A DNA stretch of 64,000 bases from an uncultured Aquimarina sp. (GCF_947496855.1 NZ_CANMED010000003.1:434001-498000), one strand, 5' to 3'; counted from the first letter of the stretch, positions 8,847 through 17,693 are shown. The notes: generated by a model not told the origin, from the sequence alone. Numbers and translations are program-made.

Positions 8847-9266
8847 ATGAAAACTCTAATTTTATTTTTAGCAATGACAGCCGTAAATTTTGTTACCAAA
8901 GCACAAGACACTAAAGGAATCACCATCACCGTAACCATACCCAATGTGTCAAGCTCTGATGGCGCAGTACTTTTTGGACTATATGACGAAGCTACTTTTA
9001 TGAAAGCTGCTCCTGTTAAATCAGCAAAAGGTGAAATAAAGGATGGTGTAGCTAAAATCACATTTACGAATATCCCTGCTGGAGAATATGGAATCTCTTG
9101 TGTACACGATGCTAATAATAATGAGAGAATGGATTTTGAAGAAAATGGAATGCCAAAAGAAAATTATGGAGTGTCCAATAATAACATGAGCTACGGACCA
9201 CCTATGTGGTCAGATGCTAAATTCGAAGTAGGTACTGAAGATTTGGATTTAGAAATTAGATTTTAA
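8847..9266 (+). CDS. DUF2141 domain protein, exported
   Basis: 139 residues with a signal peptide ending at about residue 19 (VTKAQ). The rest is one DUF2141 domain: an Ig-like beta fold with GAVLFGLYDEATFM, the KITFTNIPAGEYGISCVHDANNN turn (Asp/Asn-rich, possibly cation binding) and a C-terminal strand. The family is common in Bacteroidota envelopes; function unknown. The gene stands alone and ends just before a strong bidirectional terminator. Confidence 0.9.
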   Translation: MKTLILFLAMTAVNFVTKAQDTKGITITVTIPNVSSSDGAVLFGLYDEATFMKAAPVKSAKGEIKDGVAKITFTNIPAGEYGISCVHDANNNERMDFEENGMPKENYGVSNNNMSYGPPMWSDAKFEVGTEDLDLEIRF

Positions 9267-9288
9267 TCAACTAACATATTCATCAATC

Positions 9289-9331
9289 AAAAAAAGGGTT
9301 TTGCCTCTTTCATAAGCAAAACCCTTTTTTT
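9289..9331. terminator. Bidirectional intrinsic terminator
   Basis: A long stem (GGGTTTTGC pairing with GCAAAACCC, loop of about 11 nt) is flanked by an A-run on the left and a T-run on the right, so it can end both the DUF2141 gene and the convergent lipoprotein gene. Confidence 0.92.
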
Positions 9332-9342
9332 ATAATATAATT

Positions 9343-9648
9343 TTAACCATTATCCTCACAGCTTGACTCACTAGCATCACGTAATGCTTCTTCTAAATCG
9401 GCATCTTCGATAAGTGGACAATCATCCAATGCTCTTAAATATGCAATCGATGCAGCTTTTAATGATTCACAATTTTCTATACTAGGGTCATTCCCATATC
9501 GATCCAGAGCAGCGCTATAATTCTCAATGGCATTAATAGCAATACAACCTCCGGTAAGCTCATCAAGAATATCTTCTTCAGAACAAGAAATTAATAAAGC
9601 ACTCATACTTAACCCCAATACTACAATAGACTTACTTACTGTTTTCAT
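9343..9648 (-). CDS. Small hypothetical lipoprotein
   Basis: 101 residues. The N-terminus is a clear lipoprotein signal with lipobox LISC (Cys22). The mature part is acidic and helical with five further cysteines, in a layout suggesting two disulfide-tied helices. No named domain recognised. It is convergent with the DUF2141 gene and divergent from oxyR. Function unknown. Confidence 0.72.
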   Translation of the reverse strand: MKTVSKSIVVLGLSMSALLISCSEEDILDELTGGCIAINAIENYSAALDRYGNDPSIENCESLKAASIAYLRALDDCPLIEDADLEEALRDASESSCEDNG

Positions 9649-9784
9649 TTTTTTGATTTTTAATTATTATAAGTTTTATTGTTTAGTGTTATTAAAGAAA
9701 GAGAGGTAAACATTTTCTGAGAAATCTTCTATAGAAAAAAGAAATTTTTAGCATATACTTAATAAGTTTTATCAATAGCTTTTC

Positions 9785-9792
9785 TATTTTTG
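9785..9792 (+). promoter_or_regulatory. Candidate -7 element (TATTTTTG) of oxyR
   Basis: Exact match to TAnnTTTG, 18 bp before the ATG at 9811. The upstream TTTT at 9767-9770 is too close for a standard -33. It overlaps the TTG that would otherwise open a longer reading frame, which argues for the ATG start. Confidence 0.4.
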
Positions 9793-9810
9793 TCATCCAA
9801 AATTAACAAC

Positions 9811-10761
9811 ATGACCATTACACAATTACGATACGTTCTTGCAGTAGCTGAACACCAAAACTTTACAAAAGCAGCCGAAAAAACCTTTGTTACTCAACCT
9901 ACCTTAAGTATGCAAATTCAAAAACTAGAGGAAGAGTTAGACATCCTTATTTTTGATCGAAGTAAAAAACCAATTGAACTTACTGAAGTAGGTAGAAAAT
10001 TAGTGCAACAGGCTAGAAATATTGTTAACGAAAGTGAGCGTATCCAAGATATTGTAGACCAACAAAAAGGTTTTATAGGAGGTGAATTTAAATTAGGGGT
10101 GATACCAACGGTGATGCCTACATTATTACCAATGTTCCTAAATAATTTCATAAAGAAATATCCTAAAGTAAAACTTAAAATTGAAGAGCTTACTACAGAA
10201 GCAATTATAGAACGTTTACAAGATGGACATCTCGATGCTGCTATTGCCGCAACACCTTTGCAAAATGAAAACATAAAAGAACGGGTATTGTATTATGAGC
10301 CTTTTGTTGGATATATCCCTCCTAGTCACAGGTTGAATCAAAAAAATAAAATTGATGTTTCTGATCTTGATATAGATGACATGCTATTACTAGAAGATGG
10401 ACACTGCTTTAAAGATGGTATTGTTAATCTTTGTAAAACTCAAAAAAGCTATGATGATGATCACTTTCAATTAGAAAGTGGAAGTTTCGAAACGTTAGTT
10501 AAGTTATCTAATGAAGGACTTGGTATGACATTATTACCATATCTGCATACACTAGACATTAATGATAAAGAGAAAAGAAACTTGCATCATTTCAATGAGC
10601 CGTCTCCAGCTAGGGAAGTAAGCCTTATTTATCATAAAAGTGAATTAAAAATGCAAATAATAGAAGCGCTACATACAACTATTGCAGGAGTAGTAAAAGG
10701 TGCAATTACTTTTCAGAATGTACAAATTATAAGTCCTTTACCTAAAATAAAAAGCGACTAA
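9811..10761 (+). CDS. oxyR: OxyR, peroxide-sensing LysR-family regulator
   Basis: 316 residues from the ATG at 9811; a TTG seven codons upstream lies on the promoter element and is not used. Residues 1-60 form a LysR winged helix (NFTKAAEKTFVTQPTLSMQIQKLE), residues about 90-300 the regulatory domain. The redox motif EDGHC-x8-C is present with Cys199 and Cys208, the same spacing and numbering as the E. coli peroxide-sensing pair, so H2O2 sensing by disulfide formation is strongly supported. The stop codon lies inside a perfect palindrome acting as terminator. Confidence 0.95.
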   Translation: MTITQLRYVLAVAEHQNFTKAAEKTFVTQPTLSMQIQKLEEELDILIFDRSKKPIELTEVGRKLVQQARNIVNESERIQDIVDQQKGFIGGEFKLGVIPTVMPTLLPMFLNNFIKKYPKVKLKIEELTTEAIIERLQDGHLDAAIAATPLQNENIKERVLYYEPFVGYIPPSHRLNQKNKIDVSDLDIDDMLLLEDGHCFKDGIVNLCKTQKSYDDDHFQLESGSFETLVKLSNEGLGMTLLPYLHTLDINDKEKRNLHHFNEPSPAREVSLIYHKSELKMQIIEALHTTIAGVVKGAITFQNVQIISPLPKIKSD

Positions 10762-10773
10762 TTAGTCGCTTTT
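10750..10773. terminator. Perfect 24-bp palindrome terminator between oxyR and the convergent gene
   Basis: AAAAGCGACTAA followed by its exact reverse complement; the oxyR stop codon is in the centre. A- and T-runs at both ends make it usable from both directions. Confidence 0.85.
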
Positions 10774-10777
10774 ATAT

Positions 10778-10975
10778 TTATGATTTTAAATAGATTAAAC
10801 AAGGTTCTAACTCTGGTTTGTTTAGTGCCAAAGATTGAATCCAAAGTTTTAATTCTTCAATCTCGTGAGGTAGTAATCTGTTTAGTGCTTTAATTACCTC
10901 CTTTGTAAATAGATTTACATCAAAACTAACTTTTTTTAATACAGTTTTGGTGTAATCAAACATTGCTCTCGCCAT
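10778..10975 (-). CDS. Conserved small flavobacterial protein, unknown function
   Basis: 65 residues, beginning MARAMFDYTKTVLKKVSFD and containing LLPHEIEELKLWI. I recognise the overall pattern as a small uncharacterised protein widespread in Flavobacteriaceae. It is predicted soluble and helical, with no signal peptide or membrane segment. It converges on oxyR and shares the palindromic terminator. Function unknown. Confidence 0.75.
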   Translation of the reverse strand: MARAMFDYTKTVLKKVSFDVNLFTKEVIKALNRLLPHEIEELKLWIQSLALNKPELEPCLIYLKS

Positions 10976-11107
10976 AAATTAATAGGGGTTTAAAATGTTA
11001 GGTTTAATACAAGTAATTGTAGGATTATACTTACTATTTTAAAGTTGTTGAATCTAATATAGCCAAATAAAACTAAAAAACTGTCTTTTAACCCTTATTT
11101 AACTTTA

Positions 11108-11908
11108 TTAAAAATTATTATCGCCATCCAAAAGATCACCTAATCCACCTAAAATACTACCTTCCCCTCTACTTTTACCGCCACTTCTAGGAGCCAAAGC
11201 TAATACTCTATTTGCCAATCTACTAAAAGGTAATGATTGTATATACACCACTCCAGGTCCTGTTAGATTTGCAAAAAATAATCCTTCTCCTCCAAAAATG
11301 GTATTTTTAATACCTCCTACAAACTCTATATCATAATTAACCCCTTTAGAGAACCCTATAATACATCCAGTATCTATCTTTAGTTTCTCTCCCAATTTTA
11401 ATTCTTTTCTTGCGGTAGTTCCTCCTGCATGCACAAAGGCCATCCCATCTCCTTCGAGTTTTTGCATAATAAACCCTTCTCCACCAAACAAACCTCTTCC
11501 TAATTTTTTGGAAAACTCTATTCCAACGGAAACACCCTTTGCTGCGCATAGAAACGCATCTTTCTGACAAACAAACTTTCCTCCATATTCTGTAAGATCA
11601 ATAGGGATAATTTTTCCGGGATATGGTGATGCAAAACTCACTTTTTTCTTACCAACAACTTCGTTATAAAAAGCTGTCATAAACAAACTCTCTCCAGTAA
11701 GCAACCTTTTTCCTGCTCCAAAAATCTTACCCATGAATCCCTGATCCTTCTGCGAACCATCACCAAAAATGGTATCCATCTTAATACCATCATCCATCAT
11801 CATAAAACTTCCTGCCTCTGCAATTACTCCTTCTTGAGGATCCAATTCTATTTCTACATATTGCATTTCTTCACCATAAATGGTGTAGTCAATTTCGTGT
11901 GCTGTCAT
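11108..11908 (-). CDS. AIM24 / TIGR00266 family protein
   Basis: 266 residues, a single AIM24 domain (double-stranded beta-helix) recognisable by VIAEAGSFMMMDDGIKMDT, the GFMGKIFGAGKRLLTGESLFMTAFYN region, repeated FGGEGF/FGGEGLFF segments and a C-terminal GGKSRGEG tail. No signal peptide. The family is related to tryptophan-RNA-binding-attenuator-like folds; bacterial function is unknown. Confidence 0.93.
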   Translation of the reverse strand: MTAHEIDYTIYGEEMQYVEIELDPQEGVIAEAGSFMMMDDGIKMDTIFGDGSQKDQGFMGKIFGAGKRLLTGESLFMTAFYNEVVGKKKVSFASPYPGKIIPIDLTEYGGKFVCQKDAFLCAAKGVSVGIEFSKKLGRGLFGGEGFIMQKLEGDGMAFVHAGGTTARKELKLGEKLKIDTGCIIGFSKGVNYDIEFVGGIKNTIFGGEGLFFANLTGPGVVYIQSLPFSRLANRVLALAPRSGGKSRGEGSILGGLGDLLDGDNNF

Positions 11909-12035
11909 ATTATTACTATTTAATTTTATCGATTAATGAATATTTCAATATATAGGTAATAAATTTTCGCAAATTGTTACAAATTCATTTCTAAATACTT
12001 TAGACTTTAGTATCCTTTCTAATACTTAAACTCCA

Positions 12036-12491
12036 TTAATTTTTCAATTTAATAGTCCACTCAAAATTAAACGTAGAAACCTCTACCCCATCTTTATTAG
12101 TTCCCACAGATTTCATCCAGACCGTTTGCCCTTCTCCTGTGTCAATAGTTTTTTGGATAGCTTCTTTAATCAAATTTCCATCATTACATATAAATGTAAT
12201 CCTACCTGTTGCCTTTTTAGTAAATGTAGCATTGTTATTTGCTACCAACATGGATATTTTCTTACCACTATCATGAATCTGACCAGATACCATTGCTCCT
12301 GTACTCATTTCTGCAGCCATTCCCTGTACAGCCCAAAACATAGAATTAAAGGGGTTTTGATTCATCCATCTATGGGTAACACTAACAGTGCAACTGGCTT
12401 CATTAATCGTTCTTACACGAACTCCGCAGAGCCAAGCAGAAGGTAACTTAAACATTGTGAAGGTGTTAATTTTTCTAGGAGTAATCGTCAT
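12036..12491 (-). CDS. DUF4442 protein, hotdog-fold thioesterase-like
   Basis: 151 residues from the ATG at 12489-12491 (MTITPRKINTFTMFKLPSAW). A longer frame starting at 12536 adds 15 residues that overlap the likely promoter, so the shorter start is preferred. The DUF4442 signature HRWMNQNPFNSMFWAVQGMAAE is at about 38-60 (PaaI-like hotdog fold). Likely substrate is an acyl-thioester, but no catalytic assignment can be made. It is divergent from the DUF4870 gene. Confidence 0.85.
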   Translation of the reverse strand: MTITPRKINTFTMFKLPSAWLCGVRVRTINEASCTVSVTHRWMNQNPFNSMFWAVQGMAAEMSTGAMVSGQIHDSGKKISMLVANNNATFTKKATGRITFICNDGNLIKEAIQKTIDTGEGQTVWMKSVGTNKDGVEVSTFNFEWTIKLKN

Positions 12492-12584
12492 AATATAGGA
12501 TTTAGTCGCCCTAAAGTATTGAAAAAGAATGGACATACAAAATAGTATTAAATCATAAATTTATGTTAAAATATGGTACTATGT

Positions 12585-12617
12585 TTTGCATAATACCTTC
12601 TTTTAACCATATATTTG
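12585..12617 (+). promoter_or_regulatory. Promoter of the DUF4870 gene (TTTG-N21-TATATTTG)
   Basis: TTTG at 12585-12588 and TATATTTG at 12610-12617 fit the Bacteroidota -33/-7 pair with a 21-bp spacer, 1-2 bp longer than usual. The ATG follows at 12646. Confidence 0.55.
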
Positions 12618-12645
12618 TATAAGAAACTATTATATACTTTTAGAA

Positions 12646-13098
12646 ATGTCCAATAACAACCACAAAAATATCGCAACATTTATGCACTTAGGAGTGTTCA
12701 CTAAATACTTTATACCATTTGGAAATTTTATAGTTCCCATATTACTATGGACTACCAATAAGGATAAATCCGTATTTATAGACAATCATGGTAAAGAAGC
12801 CATCAATTTTCAGTTAAGCGTATTACTTTATACAATAATATTAGGGATGATATCCGTTCCATTTTTTATGTTTAACATCCTTGGAGATGCTTCTTTATTC
12901 GATATTTTTAATCACAACGGATTAGATATTAACTTTTCTAGTGATGGAGGATTTAGAACACTAATAGGTGCCTCATTTGTAGGTGTACTTGCGTTAATGG
13001 GATTCTTTTTAGAAATCATTTTTATCATCTCTGCAGCATTAAAAGGAAATAAAGGAGAGTTATATAGATATCCGTTAACAATCAGATTCATAAAGTAA
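12646..13098 (+). CDS. DUF4870 domain membrane protein
   Basis: 150 residues with the DUF4870 (Tic20-like) pattern: FIVPILLWTTNKDKSVFIDNHGKEAINFQLS followed by hydrophobic helices near 62-85 and 108-130. The family is a small integral membrane protein of unknown role. It precedes an M50-like protease gene by 6 bp, so the two are probably co-transcribed. Confidence 0.9.
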   Translation: MSNNNHKNIATFMHLGVFTKYFIPFGNFIVPILLWTTNKDKSVFIDNHGKEAINFQLSVLLYTIILGMISVPFFMFNILGDASLFDIFNHNGLDINFSSDGGFRTLIGASFVGVLALMGFFLEIIFIISAALKGNKGELYRYPLTIRFIK

Positions 13099-13104
13099 AT
13101 TAGA

Positions 13105-13638
13105 ATGAACGCATCAATCAACATAAAATACATTCTAATTACTGCTATAGCTGTGGTATCCTCCTTCTTTTTTCACGAGTTGGCTCACTTCATCACTGGG
13201 AAACTTTTAGGATACGAAATGGGAATGACACTTAATTCTGCATTCTTATTAGAAGGAGAATACCAATCAGCTTGGCATCAACAACTGGTTAGTGCCGCTG
13301 GACCTTTATTTACAATCCTTCAGGCTTTTGTAATTTTTTGTTTCATCAAAAAAACGAATAATAAGTATTGGTACCCTTTTTTATTCTTTGCATTTTACTC
13401 TAGAGTATTAGCAATGATTATATCAATTTTTAATCCTAATGATGAAGCCCGTATTAGTGCTTGGCTTGGACTTGGATATTGGATTTTACCATTATTAGTA
13501 GGCTTTACATTACTAGTATTACTGATCAAAACATCAAAAGAACAGAGGTATAATTTAAAATTTAACCTAATCAATTATCTTTTAACATCAGTCTTTATTG
13601 CTGGAGTTGTATTCTCTGATCAATATCTATTTAAATAA
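13105..13638 (+). CDS. M50-like membrane metalloprotease
   Basis: 177 residues, about five membrane helices. The first helix carries HELAH (HExxH zinc motif, residues 25-29) and the next segment AAGPLFT resembles the NxxPG-type second motif; NPNDEARIS at about 112-120 could give the third, acidic ligand. This fits a compact site-2-protease-like (M50) enzyme that cuts within or near the membrane. Substrate unknown; the adjacent PadR-PspC operon is envelope-related. Confidence 0.75.
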   Translation: MNASINIKYILITAIAVVSSFFFHELAHFITGKLLGYEMGMTLNSAFLLEGEYQSAWHQQLVSAAGPLFTILQAFVIFCFIKKTNNKYWYPFLFFAFYSRVLAMIISIFNPNDEARISAWLGLGYWILPLLVGFTLLVLLIKTSKEQRYNLKFNLINYLLTSVFIAGVVFSDQYLFK

Positions 13639-13654
13639 CATCATCAATCAATCA

Positions 13655-13676
13655 ATCAAAAAATGAACAGTTTAAT
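13655..13676 (+). promoter_or_regulatory. 22-bp leader element shared by padR and GIN genes (copy 1)
   Basis: ATCAAAAAATGAACAGTTTA and the two following bases recur with one change at 15868-15889, each just upstream of a start codon in the PadR/PspC/GIN block. Not palindromic. Could be a leader or regulator site. Confidence 0.4.
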
Positions 13677-13695
13677 TTTTTAAAAAACCAGTTTT

Positions 13696-14037
13696 ATGAA
13701 GATCGAAAACACAAAAGCGCAAATGCGCAAAGGTGTTCTGGAATATTGCATACTTTCAATTCTTAGGGATGACGACGCTTATGTAGCAGAGATTTTGGGA
13801 ACCCTTAAAGATGCAAAGATGCTAGTTGTAGAAGGCACAATATATCCTTTACTAACTAGACTTAAGAATGCAGGTCTGCTCAGTTATCGCTGGGAAGAAT
13901 CGACATCCGGACCACCACGTAAATATTATGGACTTACAGAAACAGGAAAACTTTTTCTGAAAGAATTAAATAACACTTGGGATGAATTACAAAATGCAGT
14001 AACTATAGTTACTAAACAAAAAAAGAAACAAAAATGA
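13696..14037 (+). CDS. PadR family transcriptional regulator
   Basis: 113 residues. Winged-helix PadR domain: QMRKGVLEYCILSILRDDDAYVAEIL (helix 1 and 2), the recognition stretch VVEGTIYPLLTRLKNAGLLSYRWEE and GPPRKYYGLTETG (wing). PadR proteins are usually repressors of a neighbouring operon. The stop overlaps the PspC gene start by 4 bp, so autoregulation of padR-pspC is likely. Confidence 0.94.
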   Translation: MKIENTKAQMRKGVLEYCILSILRDDDAYVAEILGTLKDAKMLVVEGTIYPLLTRLKNAGLLSYRWEESTSGPPRKYYGLTETGKLFLKELNNTWDELQNAVTIVTKQKKKQK

Positions 14038-15845
14038 ACAAAACAGTCAATATAAATTTAGCAGGCATATTTTTTCACATAGATGAAGACGCTTATTTAA
14101 AGCTGCAGCGTTATATTCAGGCGATAAAACGTTCATTTACCGACTCTCAAGGTAGAGATGAAATTATCGCTGATATTGAAGCTCGAATTGCAGAGCTTTT
14201 CAGTGAAAAAATAAAAGATGAAAGACAAGTAATCGGCACTAAAGAAGTCGAAGAAGTAATCGAGGTTATGGGGCAACCCGAAGATTATAGATTGGATGAA
14301 GAGATTTTTGAAGACGAACCAAAAGCTTCTTACCAAAGAACTCCAAAATCTAAACAATTATTTAGAGATACTTCTAACTCGTATGTAGGAGGTGTAAGTT
14401 CTGGATTAAGCCATTACCTTGGTATAGACCCTATCTGGTTAAGAATTGCATGGATTCTTTTTACTGTATTTTCTAGTGGGGCATTTATCCTTATCTATAT
14501 CGCATTTTGGATTTTTGTTCCAGAAGCAAAAAGTACAGCAGACTATTTAGCAATGAAAGGAGAAGCTGTAAATATTAGCAACATCGAAAAAAAAATCAAG
14601 GAAGGATTTAATGATGTTGCGGATAAGGTAAAAGATGTAGATTATCAGAAATACAGTGATAAAGTAAAAAGTGGTTCTACTAGCTTTTTTGATGCACTTG
14701 GAGATGTATTACTAGTGGTATTGAAAATATTTGTGAAATTCATAGGAGTACTATTAATCCTTGTATCAGGAATCACTTTAATAAGTTTATTTATTAGTTT
14801 ATTTACTGTAGGAACTTTTGGATTAATCGAAACACCTTTTACAGAATACATTGATGTAATTAATCATCCAAATGTACCTCTATGGTTAGTTTCATTACTT
14901 GCATTGTTCGCTGTAGGCATCCCTTTTTTCTTTTTATTTATTTTAGGATTAAAGATTGTTATCAATAATTTAAAATCAATTGGTACACCAGCTAAGTTAG
15001 CATTATTGGCAGTTTGGATTCTATCTGTGATAGGATTAACAATTATAGGTATCCGTCAGGCTACTCAAGAAGCCTATGACGCAGAAGTAATTGAAGATTC
15101 CCGAAACTTGTACCTTCAATCTAACGACACTTTAAAGTTAAAGATGATTGGAAATAGTAGATATGTAAGAAACCTACACCATAGAAATGATTTTAAAATT
15201 AAAAGAGACCAAAACGATAATAAAATAATCGTAATTCAGGATATCGAAGTTTTTATCAAAGAAAACAAAGAAGATTCTATTCCTAAAATTATGGTTAGAA
15301 GGAATGCTGAAGGAAGCAGCTACGATGAAGCTAAAGAAAGAGCTGCTGCCATAAAGTACGACTACGATATAAAAGGTAATACTTTATTATTAAATGGATA
15401 TGCAATTACTGATTACGCAAATAAATACAACGATCAAGAAGTTGAAATTATAATTTCTATACCAGAAGGAATGACCATATTGGCAGATGATAATACATCT
15501 GGATACAATAACTCTTGGAAATACAATGATTATCTCACCATAGATGGAAAGGAAGAAAAGTATCTGAAATTAATTGATGGTAAGTTTACTTGCCAAGATT
15601 GCCCTAATGATGAGTGGCAATATAATGAATGGGAAGATAATGATACTGATGGAGTAAAAATAAATATCAACTCTGATGATGATGATGCCAATCTCAAAAT
15701 TGATGAAGATGGAGTAAGAATCAAAATCAACTCTAATGACGATGATGCTAATCTTAAAATTGATGAAGATGGAGTACAAATCAAAAGTGAAGAAGTAGAT
15801 ATAAAAATAGACGAGAACGGGATAAAAATCAAAACCGATAATTAA
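14034..15845 (+). CDS. PspC domain protein with acidic repeat tail
   Basis: 603 residues. An N-terminal soluble part (about 1-95, including the typical RDEIIADIEARIAELF stretch) precedes a PspC domain (about 107-165, LFRDTSNSYVGGVSSGLSHYLG with one helix). Further helices lie near 223-250, 280-302 and 318-338, then a large C-terminal domain with putative beta structure. The end holds a 60-bp/20-residue tandem repeat (INSDDDDANLKIDEDGVRI-like), rich in Asp. PspC proteins sense or respond to envelope stress. Co-translated with PadR upstream. Confidence 0.92.
   Translation: MNKTVNINLAGIFFHIDEDAYLKLQRYIQAIKRSFTDSQGRDEIIADIEARIAELFSEKIKDERQVIGTKEVEEVIEVMGQPEDYRLDEEIFEDEPKASYQRTPKSKQLFRDTSNSYVGGVSSGLSHYLGIDPIWLRIAWILFTVFSSGAFILIYIAFWIFVPEAKSTADYLAMKGEAVNISNIEKKIKEGFNDVADKVKDVDYQKYSDKVKSGSTSFFDALGDVLLVVLKIFVKFIGVLLILVSGITLISLFISLFTVGTFGLIETPFTEYIDVINHPNVPLWLVSLLALFAVGIPFFFLFILGLKIVINNLKSIGTPAKLALLAVWILSVIGLTIIGIRQATQEAYDAEVIEDSRNLYLQSNDTLKLKMIGNSRYVRNLHHRNDFKIKRDQNDNKIIVIQDIEVFIKENKEDSIPKIMVRRNAEGSSYDEAKERAAAIKYDYDIKGNTLLLNGYAITDYANKYNDQEVEIIISIPEGMTILADDNTSGYNNSWKYNDYLTIDGKEEKYLKLIDGKFTCQDCPNDEWQYNEWEDNDTDGVKININSDDDDANLKIDEDGVRIKINSNDDDANLKIDEDGVQIKSEEVDIKIDENGIKIKTDN
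15661..15780 (+). repeat. 60-bp in-frame tandem repeat (2 copies) in the PspC gene
   Basis: The two 60-bp halves match at most positions and encode 20-residue units with the core DDANLKIDEDGV; a partial third unit (DIKIDENGIKI) follows. Repeats of this type may bind Ca2+ or change copy number by slippage. Confidence 0.85.
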
Positions 15846-15867
15846 TCAATCTATCTGCCTTAGGCCG

Positions 15868-15889
15868 ATCAAAAAACGAACAGTTTAAT
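15868..15889 (+). promoter_or_regulatory. 22-bp leader element shared by padR and GIN genes (copy 2)
   Basis: ATCAAAAAACGAACAGTTTA plus two bases; one difference from the copy at 13655-13676. It lies 19 bp before the GIN gene start. Confidence 0.4.
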
Positions 15890-15907
15890 AAATTAAATCA
15901 CACTATT

Positions 15908-16627
15908 ATGACAACACTAACTAAAATTATAGCAACATTAATTCTTTCAGCTTTATGTTGTTCTTGTAACATAGCTTTTGACGGAATCAGAGGCGAAGGA
16001 GAAGTAATCCGAAAAGAAAAAACCATTAACGAAAACTTTGATACTATAAAATCAAGTCGAGGTTTAGATGTAGTACTAACCAATAAACAAGATAAAAAAG
16101 TAATTATTGAAGCAAATGAAAATCTACACGAACACATAGAAGTATATGTGGAAGGAGAAACACTGTATATTACTTCTGACAAAAATATCTATCGAGCTGA
16201 TGAGAAGACAGTCTATGTATCCTACGATAAATTAGGAAAAATATCGGCAACTAGTGGTGCTAGAGTTACGTCTCAGGGAGCCGTTGTTCAGAAAGATCTT
16301 TCTATTAGTGCTACAAGTGGTGCAGATATTGAACTCAAGGTAAAAGCAGAAACACTTACCACATCAGTAACAAGTGGTGCTATGATGAATTTATCAGGAA
16401 AAGTAAACAACCATAAAGCCAGCGCGACAAGTGGAGCAGACATAAGAGCTGATGACTTATTAAGTCTAGTATCTAGTGCTAAGGCAACTAGTGGTGCAAT
16501 GATCAGAATTCATGCCAAAGATCAATTTACAGGAAAAGCAACAAGTGGAGCCAATATCAACTATTATGGAGAACCAGGAAAAGTTGATGAAGTAGAAAAC
16601 TCCGGCGGTAATGTAAAGAGGCATTAA
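15908..16627 (+). CDS. Head GIN domain (DUF2807) lipoprotein
   Basis: 239 residues. A lipoprotein signal ends in LCCSC (Cys18-20 region). The remainder is a DUF2807/GIN beta-helix: FDTIKSSRGLDVVLTN, then five or more rungs, each carrying an (A/V)TSGA turn about every 20-25 residues. Likely an outer-membrane or periplasmic adhesin-like beta-solenoid. It follows padR-pspC and shares a leader element with it, suggesting joint control. Confidence 0.92.
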   Translation: MTTLTKIIATLILSALCCSCNIAFDGIRGEGEVIRKEKTINENFDTIKSSRGLDVVLTNKQDKKVIIEANENLHEHIEVYVEGETLYITSDKNIYRADEKTVYVSYDKLGKISATSGARVTSQGAVVQKDLSISATSGADIELKVKAETLTTSVTSGAMMNLSGKVNNHKASATSGADIRADDLLSLVSSAKATSGAMIRIHAKDQFTGKATSGANINYYGEPGKVDEVENSGGNVKRH

Positions 16628-16685
16628 AATCCAACAACTTAACCAATAAATTCAACCAACCACTACCAACCAAAAAAATAGAATC

Positions 16686-16744
16686 GCCTGAAAAGCTCCC
16701 ATTGTTGACAGACAAGTTATTTAGATATTGTGCTTTTCGGGTGG
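16686..16744 (+). other. Imperfect long-loop hairpin in the gap between two genes
   Basis: CCTGAAAAGC near 16687 pairs with GCTTTTCGGG near 16732 (one G-U pair), enclosing about 35 nt. There is no T-run, so it is not a normal terminator; a structured leader or small RNA are alternatives. Otherwise 16628-16859 shows no gene. Confidence 0.3.
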
Positions 16745-16859
16745 TTCTTATGTTTTAACTATCTCTAATCTATTATCACCATCTTATTCTATAGATGGAT
16801 TATCAATCATATCAATATTCATCAATCTGCCTGATCCAGGTAAATCAAAAAACTAAAAA

Positions 16860-17642
16860 ATGATATTAAAATTAAAGGATTTAATCCTATTCATATGTAT
16901 CCTAGCCGCTTCTGGATATAACAGCTATGCCCAAAAATCAGAAACCGCAAAAAATCTAACTAATACTATCCTTAAATTAGATGGAGAATTCTGGAAATCT
17001 TATAACACTTGTGATATTCCTACATTTAAAACTTTTTTCGTAGAAGATTTTGAGTTTTATCACGATAAAGGTGGTTTAACTTCTGGTCTTACTAAAATGA
17101 TGTCTAGCATAGAAAACGGATTATGCAATCCAGAAAACCCAAGGGTTCGTAGAGAAGTTGTAGAAGGAAGTGTAGATGTATTTCCTCTTAATAATTACGG
17201 AGCCATCATTACTGGCGAACACGTCTTTTATGTTTCAGAAAACGGTAAAGCAGAACGACTTGCTGAGATAGCAAAATTCACTCACGTTTGGCAGCATAAA
17301 AATGAGCAATGGAAAATGACCAGAGTATTAAGCTATGATCATCAAGCCGCTCCTCAGAACACAGATAAAAAAGAAATCTCTTTATCTGACAAAACCTTAA
17401 ATCAATACGTAGGAACATACCAAGCACCTCAAACAGGAACCGTTATTATTACTAAAAAAGAAAAACTTCTAAAAATAAAAGCAGGAAAAATGGAGCTCAT
17501 AGTCTACCCTCAATCCGAAAAATTATTTTTCCATAAACAAAACCCACTTACTTTTGAATTTATAAAAACATCTAATGAAAAAGTATTAAAGATGCTTATC
17601 CGTGAAAATGGAAAATTAGTAGAAGAAGCAACAAAAATGTAG
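16860..17642 (+). CDS. Exported NTF2-like (DUF4440/SnoaL-type) protein with C-terminal lipocalin-like domain
   Basis: 260 residues. Signal peptide 1-24 (ending YAQ). Residues about 30-160 resemble the DUF4440/SnoaL cone fold: LDGEFWKSYNTCDIPTFKTFFVEDFEFYHDKGG and a FTHVWQHKNEQWKMTRVLSYDH strand pair. The C-terminal 90 residues (YVGTYQAPQTGTVIITKKEKLLKIKAG) resemble the DUF3471-type beta domain often appended to exported hydrolases. No enzymatic residues assigned. A strong terminator follows. Confidence 0.78.
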   Translation: MILKLKDLILFICILAASGYNSYAQKSETAKNLTNTILKLDGEFWKSYNTCDIPTFKTFFVEDFEFYHDKGGLTSGLTKMMSSIENGLCNPENPRVRREVVEGSVDVFPLNNYGAIITGEHVFYVSENGKAERLAEIAKFTHVWQHKNEQWKMTRVLSYDHQAAPQNTDKKEISLSDKTLNQYVGTYQAPQTGTVIITKKEKLLKIKAGKMELIVYPQSEKLFFHKQNPLTFEFIKTSNEKVLKMLIRENGKLVEEATKM

Positions 17643-17693
17643 TATGAAAATACTTTCTAGCAGAAAATGTATAATCGGTATTTGCACTTTAAA

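Noticed and set aside
9790-9810. TTG start giving a longer OxyR
   Set aside because: The ATG at 9811 restores the canonical N-terminus and places the redox cysteines at 199 and 208; the TTG is inside the -7 element.
12492-12536. Longer DUF4442 start
   Set aside because: The extra residues do not resemble the family N-terminus and overlap a TATTTTG promoter-like stretch.
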